From Butyricicoccus sp. Marseille-Q5471 (GTDB lineage: Bacteria > Bacillota > Clostridia > Oscillospirales > Butyricicoccaceae), in NCBI RefSeq assembly GCF_951230135.1, contig NZ_CATNVC010000020.1, positions 1 through 33,451 on the forward strand: a stretch of 33,451 nucleotides of DNA, read 5' to 3'. The position numbers were made by a program, and so were the translations under genes. The notes under the pieces are model-generated. The model made no database searches. It saw only the letters and a list, made by a program, of their open reading frames with translations, and was not told the DNA's origin. Shown piece after piece: positions 1 through 8,449 of the stretch (position 1 is its first letter; each line of letters begins with the position of its first letter).

Positions 1-116
1 CGGTCACCATTCCTGAGACGCTCGACGGCGTGCGCGCCGCGCTGTGCATGCAGGACACCATGGAGGAAGCCACCAAGAAGACCAACGACTATCTGGGGAT
101 GGGCAAATGGAAATAA
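1..116 (+). CDS. Type II glyceraldehyde-3-phosphate dehydrogenase, C-terminal end (partial)
   Basis: Only the last 37 codons are present, with codons starting at base 3 and TAA at 114-116. The visible end, VTIPETLDGVRAAL followed by a short EEATKKTNDYLG segment, resembles the C-terminus of archaeal-type (type II) GAPDH, which typically ends with a P-E-N-I-D-A-I-R-A segment and a T-N-E-S-L-G segment. The family oxidises glyceraldehyde 3-phosphate in glycolysis or gluconeogenesis. The gene directly downstream overlaps it and encodes a divergent phosphoglycerate kinase, the next enzyme of the pathway, which strongly supports the call from such a short piece. The gene is cut by the window edge, not broken. 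Confidence 0.7.
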   Translation, partial: VTIPETLDGVRAALCMQDTMEEATKKTNDYLGMGKWK

Positions 117-1360
117 AAATGAACGCCCTCAAGGGGCTTGATATTGCGGGAAAGAAGATTCTCTTCCGCCCGGACATCAACTCTCCGATTGATCCGGAAA
201 CCAAGAAGATTGTCAACGACAATCGGCTGAAAAAGAACGCCGCCACCCTGCAATACATGCTGGATAACGGCGCGGCGGTTGCGCTGATTGCCCATCAGGG
301 CGACACGCAGGACTATCAAAACCTGATTCCGCTGGCTGAGCACGCCGAAAAGCTGAGCATGCTCACAGGGCATAAGGTGTCCTATATTGACGATGTGTGC
401 GGCCCTGCCGCACAGGCCGCCGTGCGCGACCTGCCCGCGGGTGAGTGCGTGATCCTCGGCAACCTGCGTTATCTGGGCGAGGAGCTGTCCACGTTTGGCA
501 ACTTCGTAAAGCTCACGCCCGAGCAGGCAAAGCATGTCTGGCACGTGCGCACGCTCGCGCCGCTGTTTGACCTGTATGTCAACGACGCGTTCTCCGCCGC
601 GCACCGCGACGCACCCTCGATGGTTGCGTTCCCGGCGCTGCTGCCCTCCGCCGCCGGCTTCCAGTTCTTCACCGAGTATGAGGCGCTCTCGAACGTGCTT
701 AACGGCGCAGAGCACCCCTCGATGTTCGTGCTGGGCGGCGCGAAGATTTCCGACGCGTTCGGCATGATGGAGCCCGTGCTCAAAAACGGCACGGCGGACA
801 AAATTCTGACCACCGGCGTGACCGGCATTATCATGCACCTTGCGCGCGGTGTGAAATTTGGCGAAAAGCAGATGCAGTTCCTGAAGGATCGCGATATGCT
901 GACCTTCGTCGAGCCCGCGAAAAAATATCTTGAGATGTTCTCGGACAGCTTCGAGCTGCCGCGCGACCTCGCTTTTGAAAAGGACGGCGCACGCCATGAG
1001 GTCATGGTGACCGCCGAAATGCCCGACGAGCTGTTCTGCGACGTAGGCGCGCAGACGATTGCGGACTACCGTGCTCTGCTCGCGACCGCCAAGACGATTT
1101 TCGCCAACGGCCCTGCGGGCATGTACGAAAATGCGGTGTTTGAAAACGGCACCAAGGGTGTCTGGCAGGCGATTGCGGATTCGGATGCGTACTCGGTCAT
1201 CGGCGGCGGCGACACGGTCACCTCGGCGACCAAGTTTGTCGGCAAAGAAAAGTTTGGCTATGTCTGCACGGCAGGCGGCGCGATGGTGCGCTTCATGTCC
1301 GGCAAAAAACTGCCCCTGATCGCGGCGATGGAGCAATCCTACGAACGCTGCAAGCTATAA
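107..1360 (+). CDS. pgk: Phosphoglycerate kinase-like protein (divergent)
   Basis: About 417 residues. PGK landmarks appear in order: RPDINSP near the N-terminus (family RxDxNxP), NDNRLKKN, IAHQGD (cf. SHxGRP), LGNLRYLGEE, VNDAFSAAHRDAPS, LGGAKISDAFG, GPAGMYE, IGGGDTVT and TAGGAMVRF. It therefore keeps the two-lobed ATP/3-phosphoglycerate fold, but the loops differ from ordinary bacterial PGK. The enzyme transfers phosphate between 1,3-bisphosphoglycerate and ADP in the cytoplasm. ATG 107 overlaps the GAPDH stop and follows a GGGG stretch; ATG 119 is an alternative that matches the usual family start equally well. The overlap implies one operon with the type II GAPDH. A second, canonical pgk may exist elsewhere in the genome; this cannot be seen here. 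Confidence 0.88.
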   Translation: MEIKMNALKGLDIAGKKILFRPDINSPIDPETKKIVNDNRLKKNAATLQYMLDNGAAVALIAHQGDTQDYQNLIPLAEHAEKLSMLTGHKVSYIDDVCGPAAQAAVRDLPAGECVILGNLRYLGEELSTFGNFVKLTPEQAKHVWHVRTLAPLFDLYVNDAFSAAHRDAPSMVAFPALLPSAAGFQFFTEYEALSNVLNGAEHPSMFVLGGAKISDAFGMMEPVLKNGTADKILTTGVTGIIMHLARGVKFGEKQMQFLKDRDMLTFVEPAKKYLEMFSDSFELPRDLAFEKDGARHEVMVTAEMPDELFCDVGAQTIADYRALLATAKTIFANGPAGMYENAVFENGTKGVWQAIADSDAYSVIGGGDTVTSATKFVGKEKFGYVCTAGGAMVRFMSGKKLPLIAAMEQSYERCKL

Positions 1361-1364
1361 ATTT

Positions 1365-1387
1365 CAATTAAAACTACGTTTTAATTG
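1365..1387. repeat. Perfect 10-bp AT-rich inverted repeat after the pgk-like gene
   Basis: CAATTAAAAC and GTTTTAATTG flank a 3-base loop, beginning 4 bp after the stop codon. No T-run follows, so it is a weak terminator at best; it could stabilise the mRNA 3' end. The rest of 1388-1621 shows no credible gene. Confidence 0.5.
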
Positions 1388-1621
1388 ATGGATTCTGCGG
1401 CCAGAGATTTGTGCCGCCTAACTTAACCCTCTTCCCATACTTCATGTCTCATTTATATCCGGATAATACCACATCATTGCGGCTTCGGTGTCTTACGAAA
1501 AATTTGCATCATCATTTCGTTGCTATTTCTTGCAATCCATCAAGGATTGCTGCAAAATCGCGCGTTATTCTGACGTAAATTTTTTCGAAATCCACTCTCG
1601 CCCAATAATGCGGTATTATCC

Positions 1622-1664
1622 AAGAAAACGCCTGTCGGGGTTCGAAGCCCCGGCAGGCGTTTTC
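1622..1664. terminator. Strong bidirectional terminator
   Basis: A 16-bp stem (1625-1640 with 1648-1663, one G-T pair) encloses a 7-base loop, with A-tract and T-tract on either side. It lies just beyond the feoB stop codon on the minus strand and can also stop plus-strand transcription from the GAPDH-PGK operon. Confidence 0.9.
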
Positions 1665-1669
1665 TCATG

Positions 1670-2399
1670 TTAAAGAAAGAGCTTCGCGAAGCTCGCAAAG
1701 ACAAAACAGGACGCAAGACCGAGCACTGTCGGAATCACAAGCGCCAATACCGTCCATTTCCAGCTGCCCGTTTCCTTTTTGATGGTCAGCAGCGTGGTCG
1801 AGCACGGCCAGTGCATCAGCGAAAACAGCATGGTGCTGATGGCGGTCACCCACGTCCAGCCGTTGGCGACAAACAAATCGTGCATCGCGGCAAGGCTGTC
1901 GAGTTCAAGGATGCTGCCCTGCGCCATGTATGCCATGATGATGATAGGCACGACGATTTCGTTTGCGGGCAGACCGAGGATGAAGGCGATCAGAATCACG
2001 CCGTCCAGCCCGAGCAGCTTTGCGAAGGGGTCGAGAAATGCCGCGCAGTGGCCGAGCAGGCTCAAATCGCCGACCATGACGTTGGCCATCACCCAAATCA
2101 GCAGTCCCGCCGGCGCGGCGACGACAACCGCGCGCCCGAGCACGAATAGCGTGCGGTCAAAAATTGACCGTACAATCACGCGTCCGATTTGCGGCTTGCG
2201 GTAGGGCGGCAGCTCCAGCGTGAAGGAGGAGGGCATGCCCTTGAGCAGTGTGGCCGACAGCAGGCGGGTAACGGCGAAGGTCATCAGCACGCCCAGAAGA
2301 ATGACCAGCGTCAGCAGTCCCGCTGAAAGCAGCGACGACATCGCCCCGCCGGACACGCCGACAAAGAACATGGTCAATATTGCAATCAGCGTTGGAAAT
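1670..2399 (-). pseudogene. feoB: feoB 3' fragment (ferrous iron transporter B, C-terminal membrane part)
   Basis: The reading frame from the core leftwards encodes FPTLIAILTMFFVG, several hydrophobic helices, LPPYRKP (a hallmark of the FeoB permease), GLPANEIVVP and MHWPCSTTLLTIKKETGSWKW, ending KLFL. FeoB is normally 600-800 residues with an N-terminal G domain; only about 240 C-terminal residues remain here. An apparent TTG start at 2413 uses codons that belong to the inserted element, so no functional start is likely. The adjacent upstream portion of the same gene is found 12.7 kb away at 15084-15209 on the same strand. The 3' end itself looks intact, with a good terminator after it. Confidence 0.9.
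2393..2399. other. Attachment-site core, left end
   Basis: TGGAAAT, identical to the copy at 15084-15090. To the left is feoB coding sequence; to the right is element DNA including CCACCA at 2403-2408, one arm of the reconstructed symmetric attP. Confidence 0.8.
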
Positions 2400-2422
2400 G
2401 CGCCACCAAACAAAGGGCAAAT

Positions 2423-4027
2423 TCAGTCTTCGCTGTAAACATAAATGTGAAGCGTTTCTCCGTCCCATTCGCATTTTTCAACGAGCAGACGGATAAAATC
2501 ACGCTTTTCCTGCACGGAAAACAAATTAAAACTCTCGCCAAACGACGCGAGCGCCGTGCCGCGCCGCCGCCAATCCTCGGCTGCTGCGGCGTTTTGTGCG
2601 GCCTGCGCACGGCGCTCCTCCTCATGCAGCCGTGCCAAATCGGCTTCGAGCACTTGCATGCGCTCGTTGACCCGCGTGAGCAGGGCATCACTCACGTCGC
2701 CGCGCGCCAGAACATCGACCAGATGCTCGGTTTCGTTTTGGCAGGCGGCGATGCGCTGCCGCAAATCGGCGGCGGCATCCGGACTCGTCCGAAGCGCCTG
2801 CTGCAGCTGCTTGAGTAGGGGAACGAGAGCGCCGTCCGGGTGCAGATAGGGGCGCAGTCGTTGGGCGACCAAATCGTCCGCCGTTTGACCGTGCAGATTC
2901 TGACAGTCACATTTCCGTGTGCCGAACTGCAGCTTGCTTTGGCAGATGTAGTCGAAGGCGTTGTCCGCCCGCTGCCCCGAGCGGGGCTTGGCAAACATGC
3001 GCTTGCCGCATCGGCTGCAAATAATCAGGCCGGAGAGCAGCGAGTAGTCGTTATTCGCGTGTGCCGCGGGGCATGCGCGCCGCGCGAGCAGGTGCTGCAC
3101 ACGCACCCAGTCCTTGCCGGACACCAATCCGGCGTGCCGTCCGACGGCGATAATCCACTTTTCGATGCTGTTTCGCGGGGCATGCCCCTTGGTGTAATCG
3201 CGCTTATTATAGGAAAGCAGACCGCGTCCCGCGCCGCAGTCGCCCTCATCAAAGCAAACGTCCGCTTTTTTTTCGCGAAAATAGGCGAGCGCGTCCAAAT
3301 CCGCCGTGCAGTAGACCGGGTTTTGCAGGATTTCCTTGATGCCGAGCAGAGAATAATCGCCGCCCGTGCGGGAGGTGATGCCCTCGACGGCGAGGTGCTG
3401 CTGCACGCCGCGCACGCTTTGCAGCGCGAGAAACTGCGCAAACATATTGGAAACAATCTGAATTTCGCGCGGTTCGGGGCGCAGTCTGCACGAGGTTTTG
3501 ATTTTGCCGTCCAGAATGACCTCCTGCTGTTTTTCCGATATATAGCCGGTCGGCGTTGTGCCGCCGAGCCAGCGTCCGAGCTTTGCGAGCATCAGCATGT
3601 TGTCGCGCACGCGCTCGGCAATCGTTTCGCGCTCGAGCTGCGCAAATACGCTCGCAATGTACATCATCGCCTTGCCCATCGGCGTGGTGGTGTCGAATTT
3701 CTCGCGGATGCAGACAAAGGCGATGCCGTGGGCGTTGAACCGCTCAATCAGGGCGGCGAAGTCGCCCACATTGCGGCTGATACGGTCGAGCCGGTAGCAG
3801 ACCACGCAGTCCGGCCTGTGGCGGTCGATATCGCGCAGCATGCTCTGGAACTGCGGCCGCTCCAGATTTTTGCCCGAAAAGCCTTCATCCTCATAAACAA
3901 CCAGCTCATGCGGTGCGGTATCGGGATAATTTGCCGCAATATAGGCCTTGCAAAGCTCAATTTGGTTTTCAACCGACTCCCCTTTGCCGGTGTAGACCGA
4001 CTTGCGGCTGTAAATCGCAAACTTCAA
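2423..4027 (-). CDS. Large serine recombinase (site-specific integrase)
   Basis: 534 residues. The N-terminal resolvase domain (about 1-145) has YSRKS with catalytic Ser10, YEDEGFSGKNLERP, CYRLDRISRN and FAQLERETIAERV. A recombinase domain follows (about 150-265). Next is a zinc ribbon (ICSRCGKRM, then CQSKLQFGTRKCDC) near residues 335-380, then an Ala/Arg/Glu-rich coiled coil (about 400-480). This is the full architecture of large serine integrases, which integrate and excise DNA between short att sites through a Ser-linked intermediate. Translation probably starts at TTG 4027 after a GGAAGGTGAG ribosome site; no ATG is well placed. The gene lies at the very end of the element it probably moved, and its reading frame is intact. 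Its stop codon is in the same frame as the feoB fragment that follows. Confidence 0.95.
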   Translation of the reverse strand: MKFAIYSRKSVYTGKGESVENQIELCKAYIAANYPDTAPHELVVYEDEGFSGKNLERPQFQSMLRDIDRHRPDCVVCYRLDRISRNVGDFAALIERFNAHGIAFVCIREKFDTTTPMGKAMMYIASVFAQLERETIAERVRDNMLMLAKLGRWLGGTTPTGYISEKQQEVILDGKIKTSCRLRPEPREIQIVSNMFAQFLALQSVRGVQQHLAVEGITSRTGGDYSLLGIKEILQNPVYCTADLDALAYFREKKADVCFDEGDCGAGRGLLSYNKRDYTKGHAPRNSIEKWIIAVGRHAGLVSGKDWVRVQHLLARRACPAAHANNDYSLLSGLIICSRCGKRMFAKPRSGQRADNAFDYICQSKLQFGTRKCDCQNLHGQTADDLVAQRLRPYLHPDGALVPLLKQLQQALRTSPDAAADLRQRIAACQNETEHLVDVLARGDVSDALLTRVNERMQVLEADLARLHEEERRAQAAQNAAAAEDWRRRGTALASFGESFNLFSVQEKRDFIRLLVEKCEWDGETLHIYVYSED

Positions 4028-4050
4028 CGATGCTCACCTTCCTCGGGCCT

Positions 4051-4073
4051 ATTATAGCATAGTGCACTGTGCA
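4051..4073 (-). promoter_or_regulatory. Recombinase promoter -10 and adjacent palindrome
   Basis: TATAAT on the minus strand (4051-4056) lies upstream of the recombinase. Next to it is the 11-bp palindrome TGCACTGTGCA (4063-4073), positioned where a repressor could block the promoter. No good -35 is seen. Confidence 0.5.
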
Positions 4074-4083
4074 AAAAAGCGAG

Positions 4084-4114
4084 ATACCGTCGGCGAAAGG
4101 TCGGCGGTATTTTT
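4084..4114 (+). terminator. Terminator-like hairpin upstream of xylF
   Basis: ATACCG pairs with CGGTAT, with further inner pairs, followed by TTTTTAT on the plus strand. No plus-strand gene ends here, so it could insulate the operon from read-through. Confidence 0.45.
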
Positions 4115-4479
4115 ATCGAGAAAGCAGGGAAAACGAGCATTGTAAAAAATGCAAGTAAAAACTTGTGCAATATGCCGAATGACGTATTTTGAGCAAAAAA
4201 CAGGCCGTTCACAAGAATGCGAATAACGCATTCAAAAAAGGCCGCGAAAACGCCGAAATCAGCCGCAAATGTCCGCAAGAAAAATATAGAAAGCATTTGG
4301 AAAATCCGTATAATTAACAGTACCGATTCAAGTTCAGATTGTCAATGTGACCAAAAAGCGCAGTATTCCGCATCTCTTCCCACGCAGAAACCCAAAGAAA
4401 GACCGGCAGATGTGTGCCGTTCCCAATGGTATAGACCGCAAGAAGCGGTTTATGATACACAAACTGAGGAGGATGAAAA
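4115..4479 (+). promoter_or_regulatory. Leader and promoter region of the xylFGH operon
   Basis: No gene is supported here. TATAAT at 4309-4314 is a candidate -10 with a poor -35, which suggests an activated promoter. A perfect inverted repeat, GAATGCG-AATAA-CGCATTC, lies at about 4214-4232 and could be an operator. The ribosome site GAGGAGG sits just before ATG 4480. Confidence 0.4.
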
Positions 4480-5607
4480 ATGAAAAAGAGATTACTTGCT
4501 TTGATGATGGCAGCAACCATGGCATTTTCCCTGACCGCGTGCACAACCACCGGCAGCGAAGCGACCGGTGACCAGGGCGGCGCAACCGCTTCCGAGGATG
4601 CCGGCGGCGCGAAGGATATCAAGGATATCGTAGTCGGCCTGTCCGTTGGTAACACCACGGAGGAACGCTGGAACCGTGAAATTCAAATGTTTGAGGACTA
4701 TGCCAAGGAAAAAGGCTTTACCCTCAACAAGCAGATTGCAAACAACGATGCAAATAAGCAGGTTTCCCAGTGCGAAAACCTGATCAATCAGGGCGTAGAC
4801 GTGCTGATTGTCCAGTCGCTCGACGCCGAAGCCGCAAGCCCGATTGTAGAGGCAGCGCATGACGCAGGCATCAAGGTCATCGGATATGATCGCTTTATCA
4901 TGAATGCCGATCTGGATTACTATGTCACTTTTGACTCCTACAAGGTAGGTCAGGTTGAGGCTGAATTTGTTGTAAAATCCGCTCCAAAGGGCAACTACAT
5001 CTGGCTTAAGGGCGCACCGGAGGACAACAATGCGCATCTGGTAGCCGCAGGCCAGGAGGATGTGCTCAAGTCTTATATTGACAGCGGCGACATCAAGATT
5101 GTCCTCGACCAGTGGTGCAAGGGTTGGGATCCCAACGAAGCGCTCAAGCATGCCGAGAACGGCCTGACGCTTGCCAATAACGACGTGCAGGGCATCATCG
5201 CCTCCAACGACGGCACCTGCGGCGGCGCGGTGCAGGCACTCGAAGCACAGGGTCTGGCAGGTCAGGTGCCGATTTGCGGACAGGATGCCGATTTGGCGGC
5301 CTGCCAGCGCATTGTAGAGGGCACGCAGACGGGCACGGTATACAAGCCTCTGGCGCCGCTCAACCGCGCAGCTTGTGAACTGGCCGTTGCCATTGCAACC
5401 GGAGCCGACCCGCAGAGCAGCGTAGATTCTACTCTGGGCACCTGGCAGCAGCTGAACAACAACCAGAAGGATGTTGATTCCTTTACGGTTGACGTGGAAG
5501 CGGTAGATAAGGACAATATTTACGATATCATCGTCAAGCGCGATGCATTCCACACCCTAGAAGAAGTCTACGCAAACGTTCCGAAGGATCAGTGGCCGCA
5601 GGCATAA
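4480..5607 (+). CDS. xylF: XylF-type sugar ABC transporter substrate-binding lipoprotein
   Basis: 375 residues with a lipoprotein signal peptide: positive MKKR, a hydrophobic core and the lipobox LTAC with Cys21, so it is anchored outside the membrane. The mature part is a type I periplasmic-binding fold with signatures of the xylose-binding branch: QSLDAEAASPIVEAAHDAG, IGYDRFI, DYYVTFDSYKVG, GWDPNEAL, IIASNDGTCGGAVQAL and CGQDADLAAC. It would capture a monosaccharide or polyol and deliver it to XylH. It is the first gene of a five-gene operon. Downstream genes encode an inositol-dehydrogenase-like enzyme rather than xylose isomerase or xylulokinase, so the true ligand may be a cyclitol or other sugar instead of xylose. 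Confidence 0.88.
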   Translation: MKKRLLALMMAATMAFSLTACTTTGSEATGDQGGATASEDAGGAKDIKDIVVGLSVGNTTEERWNREIQMFEDYAKEKGFTLNKQIANNDANKQVSQCENLINQGVDVLIVQSLDAEAASPIVEAAHDAGIKVIGYDRFIMNADLDYYVTFDSYKVGQVEAEFVVKSAPKGNYIWLKGAPEDNNAHLVAAGQEDVLKSYIDSGDIKIVLDQWCKGWDPNEALKHAENGLTLANNDVQGIIASNDGTCGGAVQALEAQGLAGQVPICGQDADLAACQRIVEGTQTGTVYKPLAPLNRAACELAVAIATGADPQSSVDSTLGTWQQLNNNQKDVDSFTVDVEAVDKDNIYDIIVKRDAFHTLEEVYANVPKDQWPQA

Positions 5608-5630
5608 CTGAGAAACCAATGGTTTGATGC

Positions 5631-5685
5631 AAAAAAGAGCGGGATGTACGGCTGCGGCCTGCAACGCACACCCCACTCTTTTTGC
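5631..5685 (+). terminator. Intra-operon attenuator hairpin between xylF and xylG
   Basis: A long imperfect stem (AAAAAGAGCGGG at the left, CCCACTCTTTTT at the right) ends in a T-run. Partial termination here would give more binding protein than membrane and ATPase subunits, a common arrangement for ABC importers. Confidence 0.65.
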
Positions 5686-5745
5686 CCCAAAAATTTGTGC
5701 TCCGCATAGGAGCGTCCGAATCCGTATCAATTTGGGGGTGTTGTT

Positions 5746-7263
5746 ATGCCGGATTATATCCTGCAACTGCAAAATATTACGAAAATTTTCCCCGGCGTCA
5801 AGGCGCTGAGCGATGTTTCCTTTGGCGTTCAGCGCGGTCACGTGCATGCCCTGGTCGGCGAGAACGGCGCGGGTAAATCCACGCTGATTAAGATTATCAG
5901 CGGCGTTTATCCGTTCGGTACTTATGAAGGCAAGGTCCTGTTTGACGGACAGGAGTGTAAATTTCGAAACATACGCGACGTGGAGAAAACCGGTATCGCC
6001 TGTATCCATCAGGAGCTGAATCTGGTGCCGGATATGAGCGTCAGCGAGAATATTTTCATCAACAATCAGCCGAATAAGTTCGGCGTCATCGATTTTAACG
6101 AGCTGTTTGTCCGCACATCCAAGCTGCTGGGCCGTGTCGGACTGGATACCAACCCGAATGAGCTCATCCGCAACCTCGGCACCGGCAAGCAGCAGCTGGT
6201 CGAGATTGCAAAGGCGCTGTCGCGCGACGTCAAGCTCCTGCTGCTCGACGAGCCGACCTCGTCCCTGACCGAGGCCGAGGTGGATATCCTGCTCGAGCTG
6301 GTGGATAAGCTGCGGCAGCAGGGCGTTACCTGTATTTACATTTCGCACCGTCTGGACGAAATTATGCGTCTGTGCGACGACATTACCGTGCTGCGCGACG
6401 GCCAGACCATCGAAACGCGTGCACGCCGCGACATGGACAAGGATACCATGATTTCGCTCATGGTTGGCCGCGAAATGACCAACTTGTTTCCCCGCGTTCC
6501 GCATACTCGGGGTGAGGTGGGCTTTGAAATCAAGAATTTTACCGTGCCGCATCCTGAAATTTCGGGACGAGATTTGCTCAGCAACATCAGTCTGAAGGCA
6601 TACAAGGGTGAGATTCTGGGCGTCAGCGGCCTGATGGGCGCGGGACGTACCGAGCTGTTCACCGCGGTTTACGGCGCATTCCGCACCAAGGGCACGGGCG
6701 AAGTCTATATCGACGGGAAACAGGTCAGCCTGAACAGTCCGATGGACGCGCTGAAGGAAGGCTATTTTCTGGTCACGGAGGATCGCAAGAAGCTGGGTCT
6801 CAACCTGATTATGAGTATCAAGGAAAACACGACGCTCGCTTCCCTCGACAAGGTTTCAAAGTACGGCATCCTCAATGAGGACGCGGAGGTCGCCTACACG
6901 ACTAAGTATGTCGAGGAAATTCACACCAAGACCCCGAGCATCGAGGTGGCGGTCAACACACTGTCGGGCGGCAACCAGCAAAAGGTCGTACTGGCCAAGG
7001 CGCTGATGAGCGAGCCAAAGGTGATGATTCTCGACGAGCCGACACGCGGCATCGACGTAGGCGCAAAATATGAAATTTATAAAATTATGAACGAACTGGT
7101 GGAAAAAGGCGTGGTTATCATCATGATTTCCTCCGAAATGGAAGAAATTCTGGGTATGAGCGACCGCATCATCACCATCGCGGGCGGCGAGGTCACCGGT
7201 GAGTTCGAGATCGCGGAAGCGACGCAGGAGATTCTCATGCGTGCGGCAGTAGGGAGGGGCTAA
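5746..7263 (+). CDS. xylG: XylG-type sugar ABC transporter ATP-binding protein (double ABC domain)
   Basis: 505 residues with two ABC domains. The first has Walker A GENGAGKST (38-46), HQELNL, the signature-like LGTGKQQLVEIAKAL and Walker B LLLLDEPTSSL. The second has a degenerate Walker A (GLMGAGRTE), a canonical signature LSGGNQQKVVLAKAL and Walker B VMILDEPTRGID. One good and one degenerate nucleotide site is normal for the carbohydrate uptake CUT2 family. The GTYEGKV insertion after Walker A is typical of the xylose branch. It powers import through XylH. ATG 5746 follows GGGGGTG; the next gene begins 3 bp after its stop codon. Confidence 0.93.
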   Translation: MPDYILQLQNITKIFPGVKALSDVSFGVQRGHVHALVGENGAGKSTLIKIISGVYPFGTYEGKVLFDGQECKFRNIRDVEKTGIACIHQELNLVPDMSVSENIFINNQPNKFGVIDFNELFVRTSKLLGRVGLDTNPNELIRNLGTGKQQLVEIAKALSRDVKLLLLDEPTSSLTEAEVDILLELVDKLRQQGVTCIYISHRLDEIMRLCDDITVLRDGQTIETRARRDMDKDTMISLMVGREMTNLFPRVPHTRGEVGFEIKNFTVPHPEISGRDLLSNISLKAYKGEILGVSGLMGAGRTELFTAVYGAFRTKGTGEVYIDGKQVSLNSPMDALKEGYFLVTEDRKKLGLNLIMSIKENTTLASLDKVSKYGILNEDAEVAYTTKYVEEIHTKTPSIEVAVNTLSGGNQQKVVLAKALMSEPKVMILDEPTRGIDVGAKYEIYKIMNELVEKGVVIIMISSEMEEILGMSDRIITIAGGEVTGEFEIAEATQEILMRAAVGRG

Positions 7264-7266
7264 GCT

Positions 7267-8424
7267 ATGTCAAAGACAGAAGGCGTAAAAAAAGCCGGCG
7301 GCAAGAAAATCGACATTCGTACCTTGACGATGGTCATTGTATTGGTCGTGCTGTGGATTGGCTTTACAGCGGCAACCGGCGGTAACTTTATCAGCACCAG
7401 AAACCTGTCCAACCTGATTCGTCAGGCGGCATTCACCGGCATTATGGGCGTTGGCATGACGCTTGTCATCGTAACCGGCGGTATCGACCTGTCGGCCGGT
7501 ATGGTCATGGGCTTCATCGGCTGCATCATGGCGGCCTGTCAGGTGTGGTTCGGCATGTCGACCGCTGCGACCATCGCAATCGGTCTGGTGCTCGGCGCAG
7601 TCATCGGTCTGATGGAGGGCGGCCTGATTGCCTACACCGGCATCGCACCGTTCATCGTTACCCTGGGCGCTCAGCTCATTTTCCGCGGCGGTATGCTGGC
7701 GGTTACGGGCGGACAGACGGTCGCGCCGTTTCAGGAATCGTACAAGTTCTGGGGCACGGCATACGTCACGCCGATGTGGGGCTGGATTCTGGGCATCATC
7801 GCCTGTGCGCTGCTGCTGGTGAGCGAGCTCAACCGCCGCCGTGCCAAGAAAAAGTACAACAGCCTGAGCGAAAGCATGGGCGAAATGCTGGTGCGCTGGG
7901 TGCTGTTCTCCGCGCTGATTATTGCGGGCGTGTTCGTTCTCAATTCCTTTAAGGGCATCCCGATTCCGGTGCTGGTGATGGCGATTGTAGTCGTTATCTT
8001 TACCTTTATTTCGCAGAAAACCACCTTCGGTCGCGGCGTTTACGCAATCGGCGGCAATATTTCCGCGGCGCGTTATGCCGGCATCAATGTAAAGAAAAAC
8101 CTGACGCTGGTCTACTGCCTCAACGGTCTGCTGTGCGCGGTGGCGGCTGTCATTTACACGGCGCGCCTCAACGGCGGCACGGCGCAGGCGGCAAACGGCA
8201 ACTATGAGCTGGATGCCATCGCGGCAGCCGTTATCGGCGGCACCTCAATGACGGGCGGCGTGGGCAAGGTCGCGGGCGCGATTCTCGGCGCGGTTATCAT
8301 GATGTCAATCGACAACGGTATGTCCATGATGAACCTTGACGCGTACTGGCAGTTCATCGTAAAGGGCCTGATTTTGGTCGCGGCGGTCTGGTTTGACACG
8401 CAGACACAGAAGAAGGGCAAGTAA
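7267..8424 (+). CDS. xylH: XylH-type sugar ABC transporter permease
   Basis: 385 residues with about ten hydrophobic segments. CUT2 permease motifs include GMTLVIVTGGIDLSAG, APFIVTLGAQLIFRG, FGRGVYAIGGN, AARYAGINV and AAVIGGTSMTGGVGKVAGA. It forms the membrane channel for the binding protein XylF and the ATPase XylG. The hydrophilic stretch around residues 185-210 (RRRAKKKYNS) and overall length fit XylH better than the shorter RbsC. It starts 3 bp after the xylG stop, with the ribosome site inside the end of xylG. Confidence 0.92.
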   Translation: MSKTEGVKKAGGKKIDIRTLTMVIVLVVLWIGFTAATGGNFISTRNLSNLIRQAAFTGIMGVGMTLVIVTGGIDLSAGMVMGFIGCIMAACQVWFGMSTAATIAIGLVLGAVIGLMEGGLIAYTGIAPFIVTLGAQLIFRGGMLAVTGGQTVAPFQESYKFWGTAYVTPMWGWILGIIACALLLVSELNRRRAKKKYNSLSESMGEMLVRWVLFSALIIAGVFVLNSFKGIPIPVLVMAIVVVIFTFISQKTTFGRGVYAIGGNISAARYAGINVKKNLTLVYCLNGLLCAVAAVIYTARLNGGTAQAANGNYELDAIAAAVIGGTSMTGGVGKVAGAILGAVIMMSIDNGMSMMNLDAYWQFIVKGLILVAAVWFDTQTQKKGK

Positions 8425-8449
8425 AAACACGCGGAAAGAGGGAGTACCA

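Noticed and set aside
89-1336. 415-codon open frame antisense to the pgk-like gene
   Set aside because: It is a mirror of a GC-biased gene; no family resemblance and no ribosome site, while the plus strand carries all PGK motifs.
1488-1673. 61-codon open frame after the pgk-like gene
   Set aside because: It runs through a strong terminator and has no ribosome site or recognisable domain.
2400-2413. TTG start for an independent FeoB C-terminal protein
   Set aside because: The first codons come from the element side of the att core; no ribosome site. Treated as part of a broken gene.
2840-4057. 405-codon open frame antisense to the recombinase
   Set aside because: Composition artefact; the minus strand has a complete serine recombinase with catalytic motifs.
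4217-4483. 88-codon plus-strand open frame before xylF
   Set aside because: Low-complexity Lys/Ser-rich product, no ribosome site, and it covers the promoter region and inverted repeat.
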